Part shown: positions 54,273 to 63,912 of the stretch, in pieces
Numbering within the stretch: position 1 is the first letter of the stretch
Layout: each line of letters begins with the position of its first letter
From: Anadara kagoshimensis
Taxonomy: Eukaryota; Mollusca; Bivalvia; Arcoida; Arcidae
NCBI GenBank assembly: GCA_021292105.1
Contig: CM037872.1
Coordinates: forward strand, 13,852,791 to 13,916,790
Reading direction: 5' to 3'
DNA length: 64,000 nucleotides
Notes under the pieces: model-generated
Database searches by the model: none
Told to the model about the DNA's origin: nothing
Seen by the model: only the letters and a program-made list of their open reading frames with translations
Made by a program: the position numbers and the translations under genes

Positions 54273-56458
54273 TTATTTATTTTATTTTTATTATTATTTT
54301 TATTATTATTATTATTATTATTATTCCGTCAGGACCATATGCTGTAGCATATCTCGGGAACGGCTTGATGGATTTAGATGACATTTGGTACCAATAATCT
54401 GTTGCCTGTGTAGATAATCAAGACGTGTTCATTTTCGTTATCTTGAAGGTGGGTGGGTGGGTGTGCATTGCTTAATTGAATACGTAGTTAAATACCCGAG
54501 GAAACATATTCTGAATGGACATAAGCTGGTTACGACACTTTAATCATACCAAACAAATGCTTTCACCTGAGTTAATCCGATTAGTGACCATCAAAAACTT
54601 GGCGATTTTTAAAACCACAGCTTGTCACGTCACACGCGTTATTAAAACCTTACACAATGAGCTGAGTTGGTGTATACAATTTGCCTTGATAGATCGACGA
54701 AGGTTAAGCGTGTCGAAATGGCTTCGGGGTATTCTGTTAATCACTGACTGTGGAAGTAGAAGACTGCCCACTTTTTAAGTTAACACCAATGAAATTTCTC
54801 CTTTACTGACTGACACTTTCCTAATGACCGGTATGTCGTTTTTACCCTTTAACCGGACTTTATATAGTGTGTTGAAATATATTGGAAAATTGACGCTATG
54901 GTGATGCATAAGATGAGAATTATATTAAAATTTGAAATGAAATTTAGAACATTTTTTGAAAAACTATTTTGTTCCCTTAGTCGTGATCACGATCTTTGAG
55001 GCACCAATATTTATTTTTCCCGAAATCATACTCGTAAAATTAAGGCAAAAATTGTAAATAAAATAAAGTTATTATAACTACCATTTTGTATATATTATAG
55101 GATAATTATTTTGTTGTAAACATTTCAATTTAATGTACCATTTCCATGAACATTGCCAAAATATTGTACTATATTGTATATACACTCATAATATATATAT
55201 ATATATACGGAAAATGAGGAATATTCTTGACCGAACGAAATATTCTTAACTAGGGTTACAAAAATTCATAGATTTTGACTGAGTAGATACATCGTTATGA
55301 TCATGAACCTCAAACATATAGGAATAACCGATATAAGTCGCGAAATTAAAATACGATGTGTATTGCAATTATTAATCATAAAACTTTTTAAAAAAATTAA
55401 ATAAACATCACAAAGGGTAACTTTTATTATATTTTATTTTGGATTTTACAATAATCCCGAGTCCATCGGTGTTTATACTGTCTGACGACATCGGGAGGAC
55501 ACCTGGGTATATCCTCATGCAATGTCGACACGCTTCAATATTACCTGGATCTACCTGCCCATAATTAGAAGGTCTTACATTCACACCTAAGACAACGATC
55601 TTAATCAACTCATTCTTTAAGACCAGTCGTTAATTACTGTGTTTATTCAGTGACACTCGCCGATCCGTCACTGGCTTCAATGTGTTATCACCTGTTCATT
55701 ACTGGTGACCAAGATACCGGTGAACTTTGAAAACTTGTGACCAGAAAAATCGCAAAGCGCTGTTTTTTTGTCGCCAGTTAAAGAAAAAAAATCGCAATTG
55801 GCGATGCCCAGCGCAAACCCTCCCATACTTGTTCATTCATTGTAACACGCGGCGACGCCGAATCAGAGGCCTGCGAGGGTTCTATGAGTTTTCTTATTTA
55901 ATGAAATTCATTGAAAACGTCACTTCCAATGCCGAGAAGGCCTTCCAATGTACGATTTTTCTCAACCGAAAACTTTAATTTAAATCTACTTTAACTTTCA
56001 AAGAAATCTTAAAAAAAGTAATCAGGTAGATTTTTTTAGTTTACCAGGTCGGCGCTGTACAAATGCACTTCAACACAACTGCCTTTAGAATGTAACCGTT
56101 CATCAAGGCATATATACACAACATTAAAAACGCATGTGACGCGAAAATCACAAATTTACCTGTGATTAAAAACTAAACAACAACATTTCTTGTTCATTTA
56201 TTGTTTTATTCAATCTTGTAATTCATATATGAAGGGCCGTAACTTTGATGTAAGACTACCTGCACATGCAGGTACCCGACTCGACTAGTGCATTACGTCA
56301 AATGTTGTATGTGTCAAAAAGTATCCTTTTGGCGACACAGTAATGAAATTGGCAACACAATTTTACACCAATTGGGTCTTTTCACCAGATATATGCCATA
56401 AATTATTTATGGATGGTGGGGAATCATACGTAACTGGTATCCCAGTTACAATCTCTAG
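54273..56458 (+). mobile_element. Helitron-like unit 3
   Basis: Starts after a (TTA)n tract with CATATGCTGTAGCATATCTC and ends with hairpin 56430-56449 and CTAG 56455-56458 then T. It carries an extra (AT)n-containing stretch near 55160-55260 absent from unit 2. Confidence 0.68.
55408..55608 (-). CDS. Short frame, copy 3; coding doubtful
   Basis: A 66-codon frame beginning MIKIVVLGVNVRPSNYGQVD and ending KYNKSYPL; same position in the unit as copies 1 and 2. No recognised domain or splice context. Confidence 0.15.
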   Translation of the reverse strand: MIKIVVLGVNVRPSNYGQVDPGNIEACRHCMRIYPGVLPMSSDSINTDGLGIIVKSKIKYNKSYPL

Positions 56459-56696
56459 TTATTGAATGTTTTCGATACAAAACACGTTTGGGTCCTTGCT
56501 ACGCATTGGTAAATTTTATACTAGAAGAATCATTTTACCAGAAACGGTTCAGTTTTAATTTATTCATGCTAGTAAACAAAGTGCGCTCCGCTTGTGTTTT
56601 ACGTCATGTCGTCTGAGGATTTGGATTACGTCATTTCGACAGACAGATGACGTAGATGTCAAACTTGGCAATTTCAAAACGCTGGCACTCTAAGGG

Positions 56697-56800
56697 TTAA
56701 TGTAAAAGGAAGACGTAATTTGATACGCGAAATAAATAACGTGAAAGAAAGACGTTTTATAACGTAAAAGAACGGCACGATTATAACGCGAATTAAAATT
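56697..56800. repeat. Right part of the GCGTTATAACGC-type array
   Basis: TGTAAAAGGAAGACG, TACGCGAAATAAATAACG, GACGTTTTATAACG and GATTATAACGCGAAT continue the array seen at 45003-45079. Confidence 0.75.
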
Positions 56801-57364
56801 AAATAATAATCAGCATCTACCCATGGTATATCGTAGAATATTTACAATCGCAATACTTTTCCTTATATGAAACAGGTCTTCCTGACCATCTCCATAGCTT
56901 CATGGAGAGAGTCGCGCACGCTACCCAATTCTGACTGGCGTATGAATACATAACTCCCAATACACATTACCCGGACTACACTATCGATCCGCAGTTGGGT
57001 TTTTCATTGTCTTCCAGTCAGCCATCATGCTTACAAATTCAACATTTAATAGTTGTTAGTTTAATTTTAATATGAAAATGTGACTCTTACCATTGATTAT
57101 CTTTTTAAGTGAAATAAAATATTTACGATAAGCTGAGGGATTATGTTTATTTTTCCGTCACCTGGAGACGGGTACGGGCGGAGCTTCACGTCAATCACGT
57201 CAAGTTACGTCAGAGTGGGCGAGTTACGGTTCTGTCAGATCTAATTGCTGTTCTATCAAATGATGTGCATCCAGCCACGGAGAGTTGGTAAACAAGTAAA
57301 TTTAAGTGCCATCCAGAAAAACCTCGTGTTTTTCGTATTTTTGAAAGATTGTAAATATAAATGT

Positions 57365-57500
57365 AATTTTACTTTTTTTTCTACCATGAGGTCGTGGAGA
57401 GAACAGAATGGCGCAAATTTAACATGAAGTGCTACGTACTTCATTAAATTTGCGTCATTCTCGTTCTCTCCATGACCTCATGGTAGAAAAAAAGTAAAAT
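57365..57500. repeat. Long-stem hairpin (about 64-bp arms)
   Basis: Left arm (57365-57430) contains CTACCATGAGGTCGTGGAGA and GCAAATTTAACATGAAGT. Right arm (57438-57500) contains ACTTCATTAAATTTGCGTC and TCCATGACCTCATGGTAG. Only a few mismatches and small gaps; the loop is about 7 nt. Either a foldback MITE or a precursor-like RNA hairpin. Confidence 0.9.
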
Positions 57501-57544
57501 TCCATTTCTTAAATAATGCCGACCGAGTTCACATGCAGAAGGAT

Positions 57545-57690
57545 ACAGGCGTTCTAACACAAAGGCGTTTTAACGTAAAAAAGGCGATATAACGCCAAAT
57601 AAGGGCGTAACTAAGCGAAATGCGTTTTAATGCAAAAGAAAGGCGCTAAACGCGAAATAAAATGCGTTGTAATGCCTTTTTGTGTCTATA
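57545..57690. repeat. Second GCGTTATAACGC-type array
   Basis: AGGCGTTCTAACAC, GGCGTTTTAACGTAAAA, GGCGATATAACGCC, TGCGTTTTAATGCAAAAG and AGGCGCTAAACGCGAAATAA are degenerate units of about 18-23 bp. Confidence 0.8.
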
Positions 57691-58216
57691 CAAAACAAAT
57701 ATTTTCGCCAAACGGCCGGTTAATTAGAGATATATTTCAATAAATAACACAAAGTTATTGTATCAAACACGTTTTCTATTCATACTAATTAAAGGCGGGT
57801 TTTAGAATAAGGACTTACAAATTGGGAGGAGCTAAAATTATCAGAATTGCCATTTGCTACTTTTGAATGTATTATTTCATAAAAATGCAAAAGTGGCACA
57901 TGACAGAATATTTAAATGTCAAAGTAAGTTTTGTTCAATGTTTATATTTCGGATTACTTAAATCGGTTCCTTACTCAAATAAACTGACATTTAAAAAAAA
58001 AAATTATATTCTTTATATTAAAAATTGCGACCATCTACAATCAAACTCGTATGATAAAGGTTTTGATCTATATTTTTGTGATACATTTGCTAAAATTTTC
58101 AGACTCTTTGTCTGTCTTTCTAATAAAGTATTGCTTTTCAACGCATAATCGATGTTTCTTAATGTTCAGTTTGTCATTTCTTTCTTTTTTTTTCTTTTTT
58201 TTTAATTATTATTATT

Positions 58217-58221
<5 letters not shown>

Positions 58222-58268
<47 letters not shown>
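58222..58268. repeat. (GA)n microsatellite
   Basis: Pure GA dinucleotide run of about 47 bases. A second GA run lies at 58384-58411 after CA/CG-rich sequence, and a short one at 60000-60028. Confidence 0.97.
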
Positions 58269-58272
<4 letters not shown>

Positions 58273-58380
58273 CATGTTTTTATGGAAAAAAAACCCAAAT
58301 AATTGTAGAGCTAATTAACACGCACAGACACATGCACCTTTGGTATATATATTGTGGCGCTTCACACACACGCGCGCACG

Positions 58381-58414
<34 letters not shown>

Positions 58415-58464
58415 TATATGTTCATGAAAAATGATACATAACAGTGCCCAATGCCATTTGATGT

Positions 58465-58795
58465 TTCAACCACTGCGGTGGCTCGGTAAAGTGCTTCGTA
58501 ATTTGGAGGTGGTGTGTTGGAACCCCTACCAAATCTGACCCAAGGCTTGAAAGTTGGTAGTGACTGTTCTTTCGCCAAATACTCGGCATTACGAAATGAA
58601 AGTCACGTTTCTTTATATGGGGACTTCAAAGTGTCACGGAAGGCGTTGCACGATAAAGAACCCTGCTGTATACTGCCATCACGCAACGCACAGGAAAAAT
58701 TCTTCACCTTCGCCTATAACTGGCGGGCGTCTCGATATAAGTGAAAACTATTCTTCACTTGGACGTTAACACACCATTACCACTCATTTTATGTT
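58465..58795 (+). mobile_element. SINE-like element with tRNA-like head
   Basis: GGTGGCTCGGTAAAGTGCT resembles an A box and GTGTGTTGGAACCCC a B box. The body contains TTGCACGATAAAGAACCCTG and CGTCTCGATATAAGTGAAAA. It differs from both SINE families in CIT. The open frames here are incidental. Confidence 0.5.
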
Positions 58796-59235
58796 TCACA
58801 GCTTAATATTCCATTGGTGGTATTACAAACATTTTTAATATACCATATTAAATGGTTCCTCACCCACAGTGCAGTTTATGTTTATTTATTTATAGGAATC
58901 TATTACAAACATGATTACAAATATTTCCTGAAAAAACACTGATTTTAATATTATCCGTCAAAATCCAGAAAATGTGAACACATTTTTACCTTTGACGGAA
59001 ATTTGAGACGTAAAAAAATGAATGTGTATTCTCTTATCAAAGATTATGATACATGAATTATTGTCGGATTTTAGTTGATTTTAGACACGTGAGTTCAGAT
59101 ATTTAAATATCATCAATGACTGGTTGGTTGTTTTACGTCACATCAACAATACTAGTTTTAATTTCTAATGTTATTTACACTCATTAATTGCAGACGGAAA
59201 TGTGTACTTGCAACTTGTACAATTGTCTTTTGTTT

Positions 59236-59380
59236 TTCAGAGTTGAACCCTGAACCATAGATGCCTTGTGGTTTCCTTAACCACTAGGCAACCGTAGCCC
59301 ATGGAAAATGAAGCCCGGACCATAGACACCTTGTGGTAAAAGGCTAATGCCTAACCACTAGGCAATTGTAGCCCAGAGAC
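59236..59380 (-). mobile_element. Two tandem tRNA-like heads, minus strand
   Basis: On the minus strand TTGCCTAGTGGTTAGGC (59345-59361) and TTGCCTAGTGGTTAAGG (near 59275-59291) are A boxes. GGTCCGGGCTTC and GGGTTCAACTC lie at B-box positions. They look SINE-derived and are not intact tRNA genes. Confidence 0.55.
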
Positions 59381-59399
59381 AGAGGATGGCCTTTGTATA

Positions 59400-60000
59400 C
59401 AATAGGCATCAGCTGCACCATATTAAGCTAGAGTAAAGAGATTAAAGCTAGAAAGTGTATAAGAATTGAGAGAAACCCCAGAAAGGGCGAGTGGTCAAAA
59501 TATCAATCAAGGACATAGCAAACCACTTTCCCGTTTGATATCGGATATTACTCCGACATCTTAAACTATTCTGTACAATGACAAGAACAGTGCGGGAACT
59601 AGAATTGACTTAATTCAGTAATGTCCCATGATATAGATATCTGAAATCACTTCGTTGTGGTGTCATTAAGTAATATTTAAAATTAATTCTGTAAAGCAAG
59701 TTATATTTTATGTTAATTTAATGTAAATATGAAAAAAAATTATATTTTGGTATTACTTTTTATTCACAGTAAATTGTGGACTTATTGAAATTTTTAAGTA
59801 AAATCAATTAATTATTCTTGATTAAGTCATTCCACGTAACTCTTCACAACCGCAAAATATTGAAATCAGTGACCGGTGAATACAGTTCTTGGTGAAAAAA
59901 ACACACATTGCGTGTAAATAAATTAATTAGATAAACACAACTTGACCCAGAGCAAAACGACAAATACATTTTTATTCTACTCGCCGTCACGTGGAGAGAA
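59400..60000. other. No gene recognised
   Basis: AT-rich intergenic sequence without supported frames or clear repeats. Confidence 0.4.
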
Positions 60001-60131
60001 GAGAGAGAGAGAGAAAGAAGAGAGAGAGATGAAAATCATGTTCATAAAAAAGAAGACACAAACACGATTTACATGTTGCATGTACACAATAACAGAAGAT
60101 AATCAACGATACTAGCATCCTGGTGTGGGGC

Positions 60132-60152
60132 GGGGGGGGGGGGGGGGGGGGG
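60132..60152 (+). repeat. Poly-G run, 21 G
   Basis: GGGG-C then 21 consecutive G, then CAGGG. It is a homopolymer of uncertain true length, with G-quadruplex potential. Confidence 0.9.
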
Positions 60153-60208
60153 CAGGGACAAGACCATGAGTTACAGTAGAAAATCTTCGCCGCAGTCGCG
60201 TACCATTA

Positions 60209-60332
60209 GAACTGTGATATACCAACTTTTTGAATTTAATCATAAAATACAATCAAAAAGTGGTTATGACAATAGACAACTTTTTGAATGTATTTTATGA
60301 TTAAATTCAAAACGTGGTATATAACAGAACTA
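60209..60332. repeat. Long-stem hairpin (about 54-bp arms)
   Basis: TTTTTGAATTTAATCATAAA on the left pairs with TTTATGATTAAATTCAAAA on the right. The flanking GATATACCAAC / GTGGTATAT and ATACAATCAAAAAGT / ACTTTTTGAATGTAT also pair. The loop is about 12-15 nt. Confidence 0.85.
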
Positions 60333-60634
60333 AAAGAAGTACCTATAACCAGTGCCACCAGTACGTATTGCCCCAGCATGAAAAAATTATTCTGAATCTG
60401 GTTGTGTAAAGCTTTATTAGCTTTACCTACTGGTTAGTGAAAATTCAAAATGTTATTAAAATTACAAATATTTATTTTAAAAAAAAATGGACTTAAATCC
60501 CTTCTATTTTATAAGACGTGTATCAATTGTATGCATTTGAACAGAAATTTCAAAAATATTATATGCACCTTGTTCACAAGATACAAAATTTCACTAATCG
60601 AGTGGTTAGGCTTCCAGAACTTTGAATTACCAGC

Positions 60635-60870
60635 TTAAGGCCCAGGTCATGGTTTTACAACAATATTTCCTAACTACGAATTTACAATAAGCATTTTTGA
60701 CAAAACTAAAACGAAAGTTGTAAGCTTGAAGAGATCTCCAAAATGACTCCTTACAATCCCGTATATCTAAACCATTAACAAAATTTTATGGTATTAATGT
60801 GCTAAATTTAAGTTAGGTAAAATCTTCTAAAGAACTTTAAGGAATGATTGTGAAACCTGGACCGGTGTCT
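60635..60870. mobile_element. MITE with CCAGGT..TTTACAA / TTGTGAAACCTGG ends, copy 1
   Basis: GGCCCAGGTCATGGTTTTAC at the left, AATGATTGTGAAACCTGGAC at the right. It shares AGCTTGAAG and the AATGATTGTGAAA end with 61650-61900. Confidence 0.5.
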
Positions 60871-61424
60871 GATAGACAAATGAGCTACACAGACTTATTA
60901 CTATGTGTGTCGATGACTGCTATATATATATAATTAATGCGTAAACATGTGCAAAAAGAAGGAAAAGAGTTGATTTCTCTGAATTCTGTCCACCAATCCT
61001 GAATAATTTAAATTGATAAAAACTCCTTGAATCCGGATCTTATAAATATTTTAGTTCCCGATGAAGTTGTCATGACATCACAGGAGGACATATATGAGCA
61101 TAGTACAGACCTGTGGAAAGTTTAACCTTCACTGGGCTAACGAGCTCATATTGACTCTATGTTGGCTATATCTCGATGGCTTTCCAATAACTTTTTAATA
61201 GCTGCTATAAATCTCGCAGCAGCTTTTCGGCCACTCGACAGTAGAGCTTTCTCTCCTTTCCGTTAGCTAAGTATTAAACTTAAGACAGGCACGTACTGTT
61301 TGTAATATTTATGGTCGACATATACAATGTGTAAACAGATTAATTAATTATTCAGGAACATGTACATACTTATTATATGACACTTCTAACGCAGAACCAT
61401 GCCCATCCCGTAACTGTTTTGTAG

Positions 61425-61500
61425 ATCAATGGCTAGAGCATCCACATGGAGAGCTTGAGGTTGTTGGTTTGAACCTTAGCCAGGTCGTACAAAAGTAAAT
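61425..61500 (+). mobile_element. tRNA-like SINE head
   Basis: TCAATGGCTAGAGCATCC is a good A box and TGTTGGTTTGAACCTTAGCC a good B box at tRNA spacing. It is followed by TAAATTAAAG rather than a CCA-like end or terminator, so a SINE head and not a tRNA gene. Confidence 0.6.
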
Positions 61501-61649
61501 TAAAGTTAAAATAAATCGGAAACGGTTTGGACAGACTGACAGACGGACGGACGTACAGACACACAGAGGGACAACCTAAAGTCCATCTAATCAGTCCACT
61601 TCCGTTGAAACCAGAAGTGTATACTTACAAAAGTAACAGGACCACACAG

Positions 61650-61900
61650 GTCCCAATTCCACATTTCATTTCTTAACTAAGATTTTCCTAAACTTTTGGG
61701 CAAATTTTGACAATCTTTCTGAAGCTACTAATTAACTTTTTTTATATATAAATCTTAATGAAATATTGTGAGCTTGAAGCGATAGTTGAATGCCACCTTA
61801 ATTCCTGAATGGCTTTAAAAAATTAAAAAGATATTCAGATTTCAAATTTGCCAGATTTAAATGAAGGTAAATCTAAGAATGATTGTGAAATTCGGGCCAG
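61650..61900. mobile_element. MITE copy 2 of the 60635 family
   Basis: Shares TTTTCCTAA, GAGCTTGAAGCGATAG and GAATGATTGTGAAATTCGGG with the first copy. Confidence 0.45.
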
Positions 61901-62439
61901 AACATATAAATTATACACATATAATCAACATTTGTATCTGAAAACACAGCTAGAACCCGCAAGGCGACACGTGTAAGAAATAAATAGTTTTTCATATACT
62001 AGCATTCTCAATATATCTCGGCATGACAAATTAACTATTGCGAAAAAATTACTATTTTTTTTATACGAAATAATAATTACTGCTAAATAAGAAATAGTGC
62101 TTCGAATATTCGAAACACTCAATCGAAAAAAAGGAAATACTATTTTGAAAATACGAAATATTATTTCGACATACCAAATAACTTTTGCGAAAATACTAAA
62201 CCACTTGGAAAAAACGAATGAACTTTTTTTTTTACACATGTCACCTTTCAGGCTCCACGCTAAGCAGCGTTTACAGGTTAAATGTACACACATGATATCT
62301 CTTTTGGGTATAGGTACATCTGCTCGTTTTATGACTGAGCATGGCACCATCATTTTCAATTTTTATTTTTAATCCGAACCGCATGTGAAATTGAGAGTCT
62401 AAATGCATTATTTTAATATTGAGTGTTGTTACGGTGCAA

Positions 62440-62446
62440 TAATAAA

Positions 62447-62487
<41 letters not shown>

Positions 62488-62510
62488 AAAATAAATAAAT
62501 AAATAAAAAA

Positions 62511-62541
<31 letters not shown>

Positions 62542-62543
62542 AT
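62440..62543. repeat. (AAAT)n microsatellite
   Basis: About 100 bp of AAAT units with a few AAAAAT interruptions. Confidence 0.97.
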
Positions 62544-62971
62544 TTTAAAAATCGATTAAATTGAAATTTCAATTATAACCGTAGTTGAAACACAGGCGGT
62601 GACTTTTGAAATGATATGCAATGTAAGCGAAAATCGTTATAATTCGCGATCTGACGGAAATTTGTATTGCTTGGTTAGGGGATTTTCTGATGATAAAACT
62701 TTAAGCCGCTTATGTGAAAACAATAAGGAAACGAAAACAAAATTGTATTGAAATCAAATTTTATTTTTGTATATTGTTTAATGTTTGATAAACCACAAAA
62801 ATAATACGTACTATCCCAACAAATTTATGTCATGTAGCCGTTTTTTATTTATAGTTTGTGGTCAGTCAAGATGTGAGATTGTAGGATTAATTCAAGGAAT
62901 TTTAAGAAATAAAAAGATTTTCTTTTAAATATTAAAATGTACATTGTGTTTGCGTAATAGTATCCTGCATC

Positions 62972-63034
62972 TATATAAATACAGCAGAGTAGAGTAGACT
63001 TGTCACTTAGTGTTGTGTTCGGAGACATCTCAAG
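62972..63034 (+). promoter_or_regulatory. Candidate core promoter with short first exon
   Basis: TATATAAATA (62972-62981) lies 33 bp before an initiator-like TCACTT (A at 63005). 30 nt later CAAG|GTAAAT fits a splice donor (exon end 63034). The spacing is right for a TATA promoter, but no downstream exon is visible before the window ends. Confidence 0.25.
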
Positions 63035-63075
63035 GTAAATAACTGACTACATTGCTTCTCTTTTGTAAATAACTG

Positions 63076-63102
63076 CACACACACACACACACACACACAC
63101 CA
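63076..63102. repeat. (CA)n microsatellite
   Basis: Pure CA run directly before the 48-bp minisatellite. Confidence 0.95.
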
Positions 63103-63104
63103 CT

Positions 63105-63305
63105 TTTGTTTTTCATATTTTCGTTGGTTTTTGTTTTTCATATTTACGTTTTTTTGTTTTTCATATTTCCATTGGTTTTTGTTTTTCATATTTACGTTTT
63201 TTTGTTTTTCATATTTCCGTTGGTTTTTGTTTTTCATATTTACGTTTTCCTTGGGTTTTTTTCATATTTCCATTGGTTTTTGTTTTTCATATTTCCGTTT
63301 TTTTG
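63105..63305. repeat. 48-bp minisatellite
   Basis: TTGGTTTTTGTTTTTCATAT alternates with TTACGTTTTTTTGTTTTTC. Because 48 is a multiple of 3, frames stay open on both strands. These frames are not genes. Confidence 0.92.
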
Positions 63306-63485
63306 TCCACTTCCAGTTTTCTGTTAAATAAATACGAAAATGAAAAAACTATGAAATATTTTTAACAAAGAATTTCCCGAAAGTGGAATCAATTAAAGTT
63401 CAAAGTCTTTGAATGTGCATGTGTACATGTTTGAATAGTAGTTTAGATCAACCAAGGAATGCTACATAAAATTATAATGTATTAC

Positions 63486-63491
63486 TTTATT
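63486..63491 (-). terminator. Candidate poly(A) signal for the minus-strand exon
   Basis: AATAAA on the minus strand (TTTATT on plus), about 215 bp after the TAA of the candidate exon. Confidence 0.3.
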
Positions 63492-63705
63492 CAATGTTTC
63501 ACAATTATCACATAGGTCCAATGTTGTAACAAATGTACAAATTTTATAACAATAGAGAATTTCAAAACTCAAAATGCATGCATCATAATTCTAAACAGCT
63601 TAAATATTGAAGTAATTTTTTTCATATTGTAATAGGCCGACACCAGGTATCAAGAATACCAGTTAAAAGCTATCAAAACCATAGCGTATTAAACACAAGT
63701 GCACT

Positions 63706-63904
63706 TTACAAAGAAATTTCGATTAGCGAATTCAGCGTTCGTTTCAATGTCTGAGTTGTGGATCGTAACGTAGGCGGTCGGGCTGCTTTGTTGGATTTAT
63801 CATAGGCAGCATCTTCCTTGCAATAGGCTCTGACACAAAGGTATCCGAATAGATTCGTATTAAAGCCTATAAGGTTCGTGAATAAAAACATAAAAGGCAT
63901 AACA
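63706..63904 (-). CDS. Candidate terminal exon of an unidentified membrane protein
   Basis: On the minus strand a good acceptor (TGTATTCTTGTTCAG) precedes an open frame with VMPFMFLFTNLIGFNTNLFG, then YLCVRAYCKEDAAYDKSN and a basic tail TTQTLKRTLNSLIEISL, then TAA. The first part is hydrophobic, like the end of a membrane segment. AATAAA on the same strand lies about 215 bp beyond the stop (63486-63491). The frame also runs upstream into a tandem repeat, which I take as intron. I do not recognise the family. Confidence 0.4.
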
Positions 63905-63912
63905 CTGAACAA

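Larger units (their letters stand above)
45080..56696. mobile_element. piggyBac-like 11.6-kb element, no transposase seen
   Basis: Perfect 17-bp terminal inverted repeats CCCTTAGAGTGCCAGCG (45080-45096) and its complement (56680-56696). TTAA lies immediately outside both ends (45076-45079 and 56697-56700). TTAA target duplication with CCC-starting ends is the piggyBac hallmark. I found no DDE transposase frame. The interior is filled with other repeats, so this looks non-autonomous, grown by nested insertions. Confidence 0.8.

Noticed and set aside
58514..58769. Two overlapping frames of 71-76 codons
   Set aside because: They fall in a SINE-like element with tRNA-like boxes, and neither frame has a recognised domain.
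61925..62359. 144-codon frame on the minus strand
   Set aside because: It is the longest intergenic frame, but it lies in AT-rich sequence with repeated ACGAAATA-like words, has no recognisable domain and no splice or promoter context.
63007..63331. Frames with repeated KNKNQRKYEKQ or FHIYVFLFFIFP peptides
   Set aside because: They are produced by a 48-bp minisatellite on both strands plus a CA run, not by genes.
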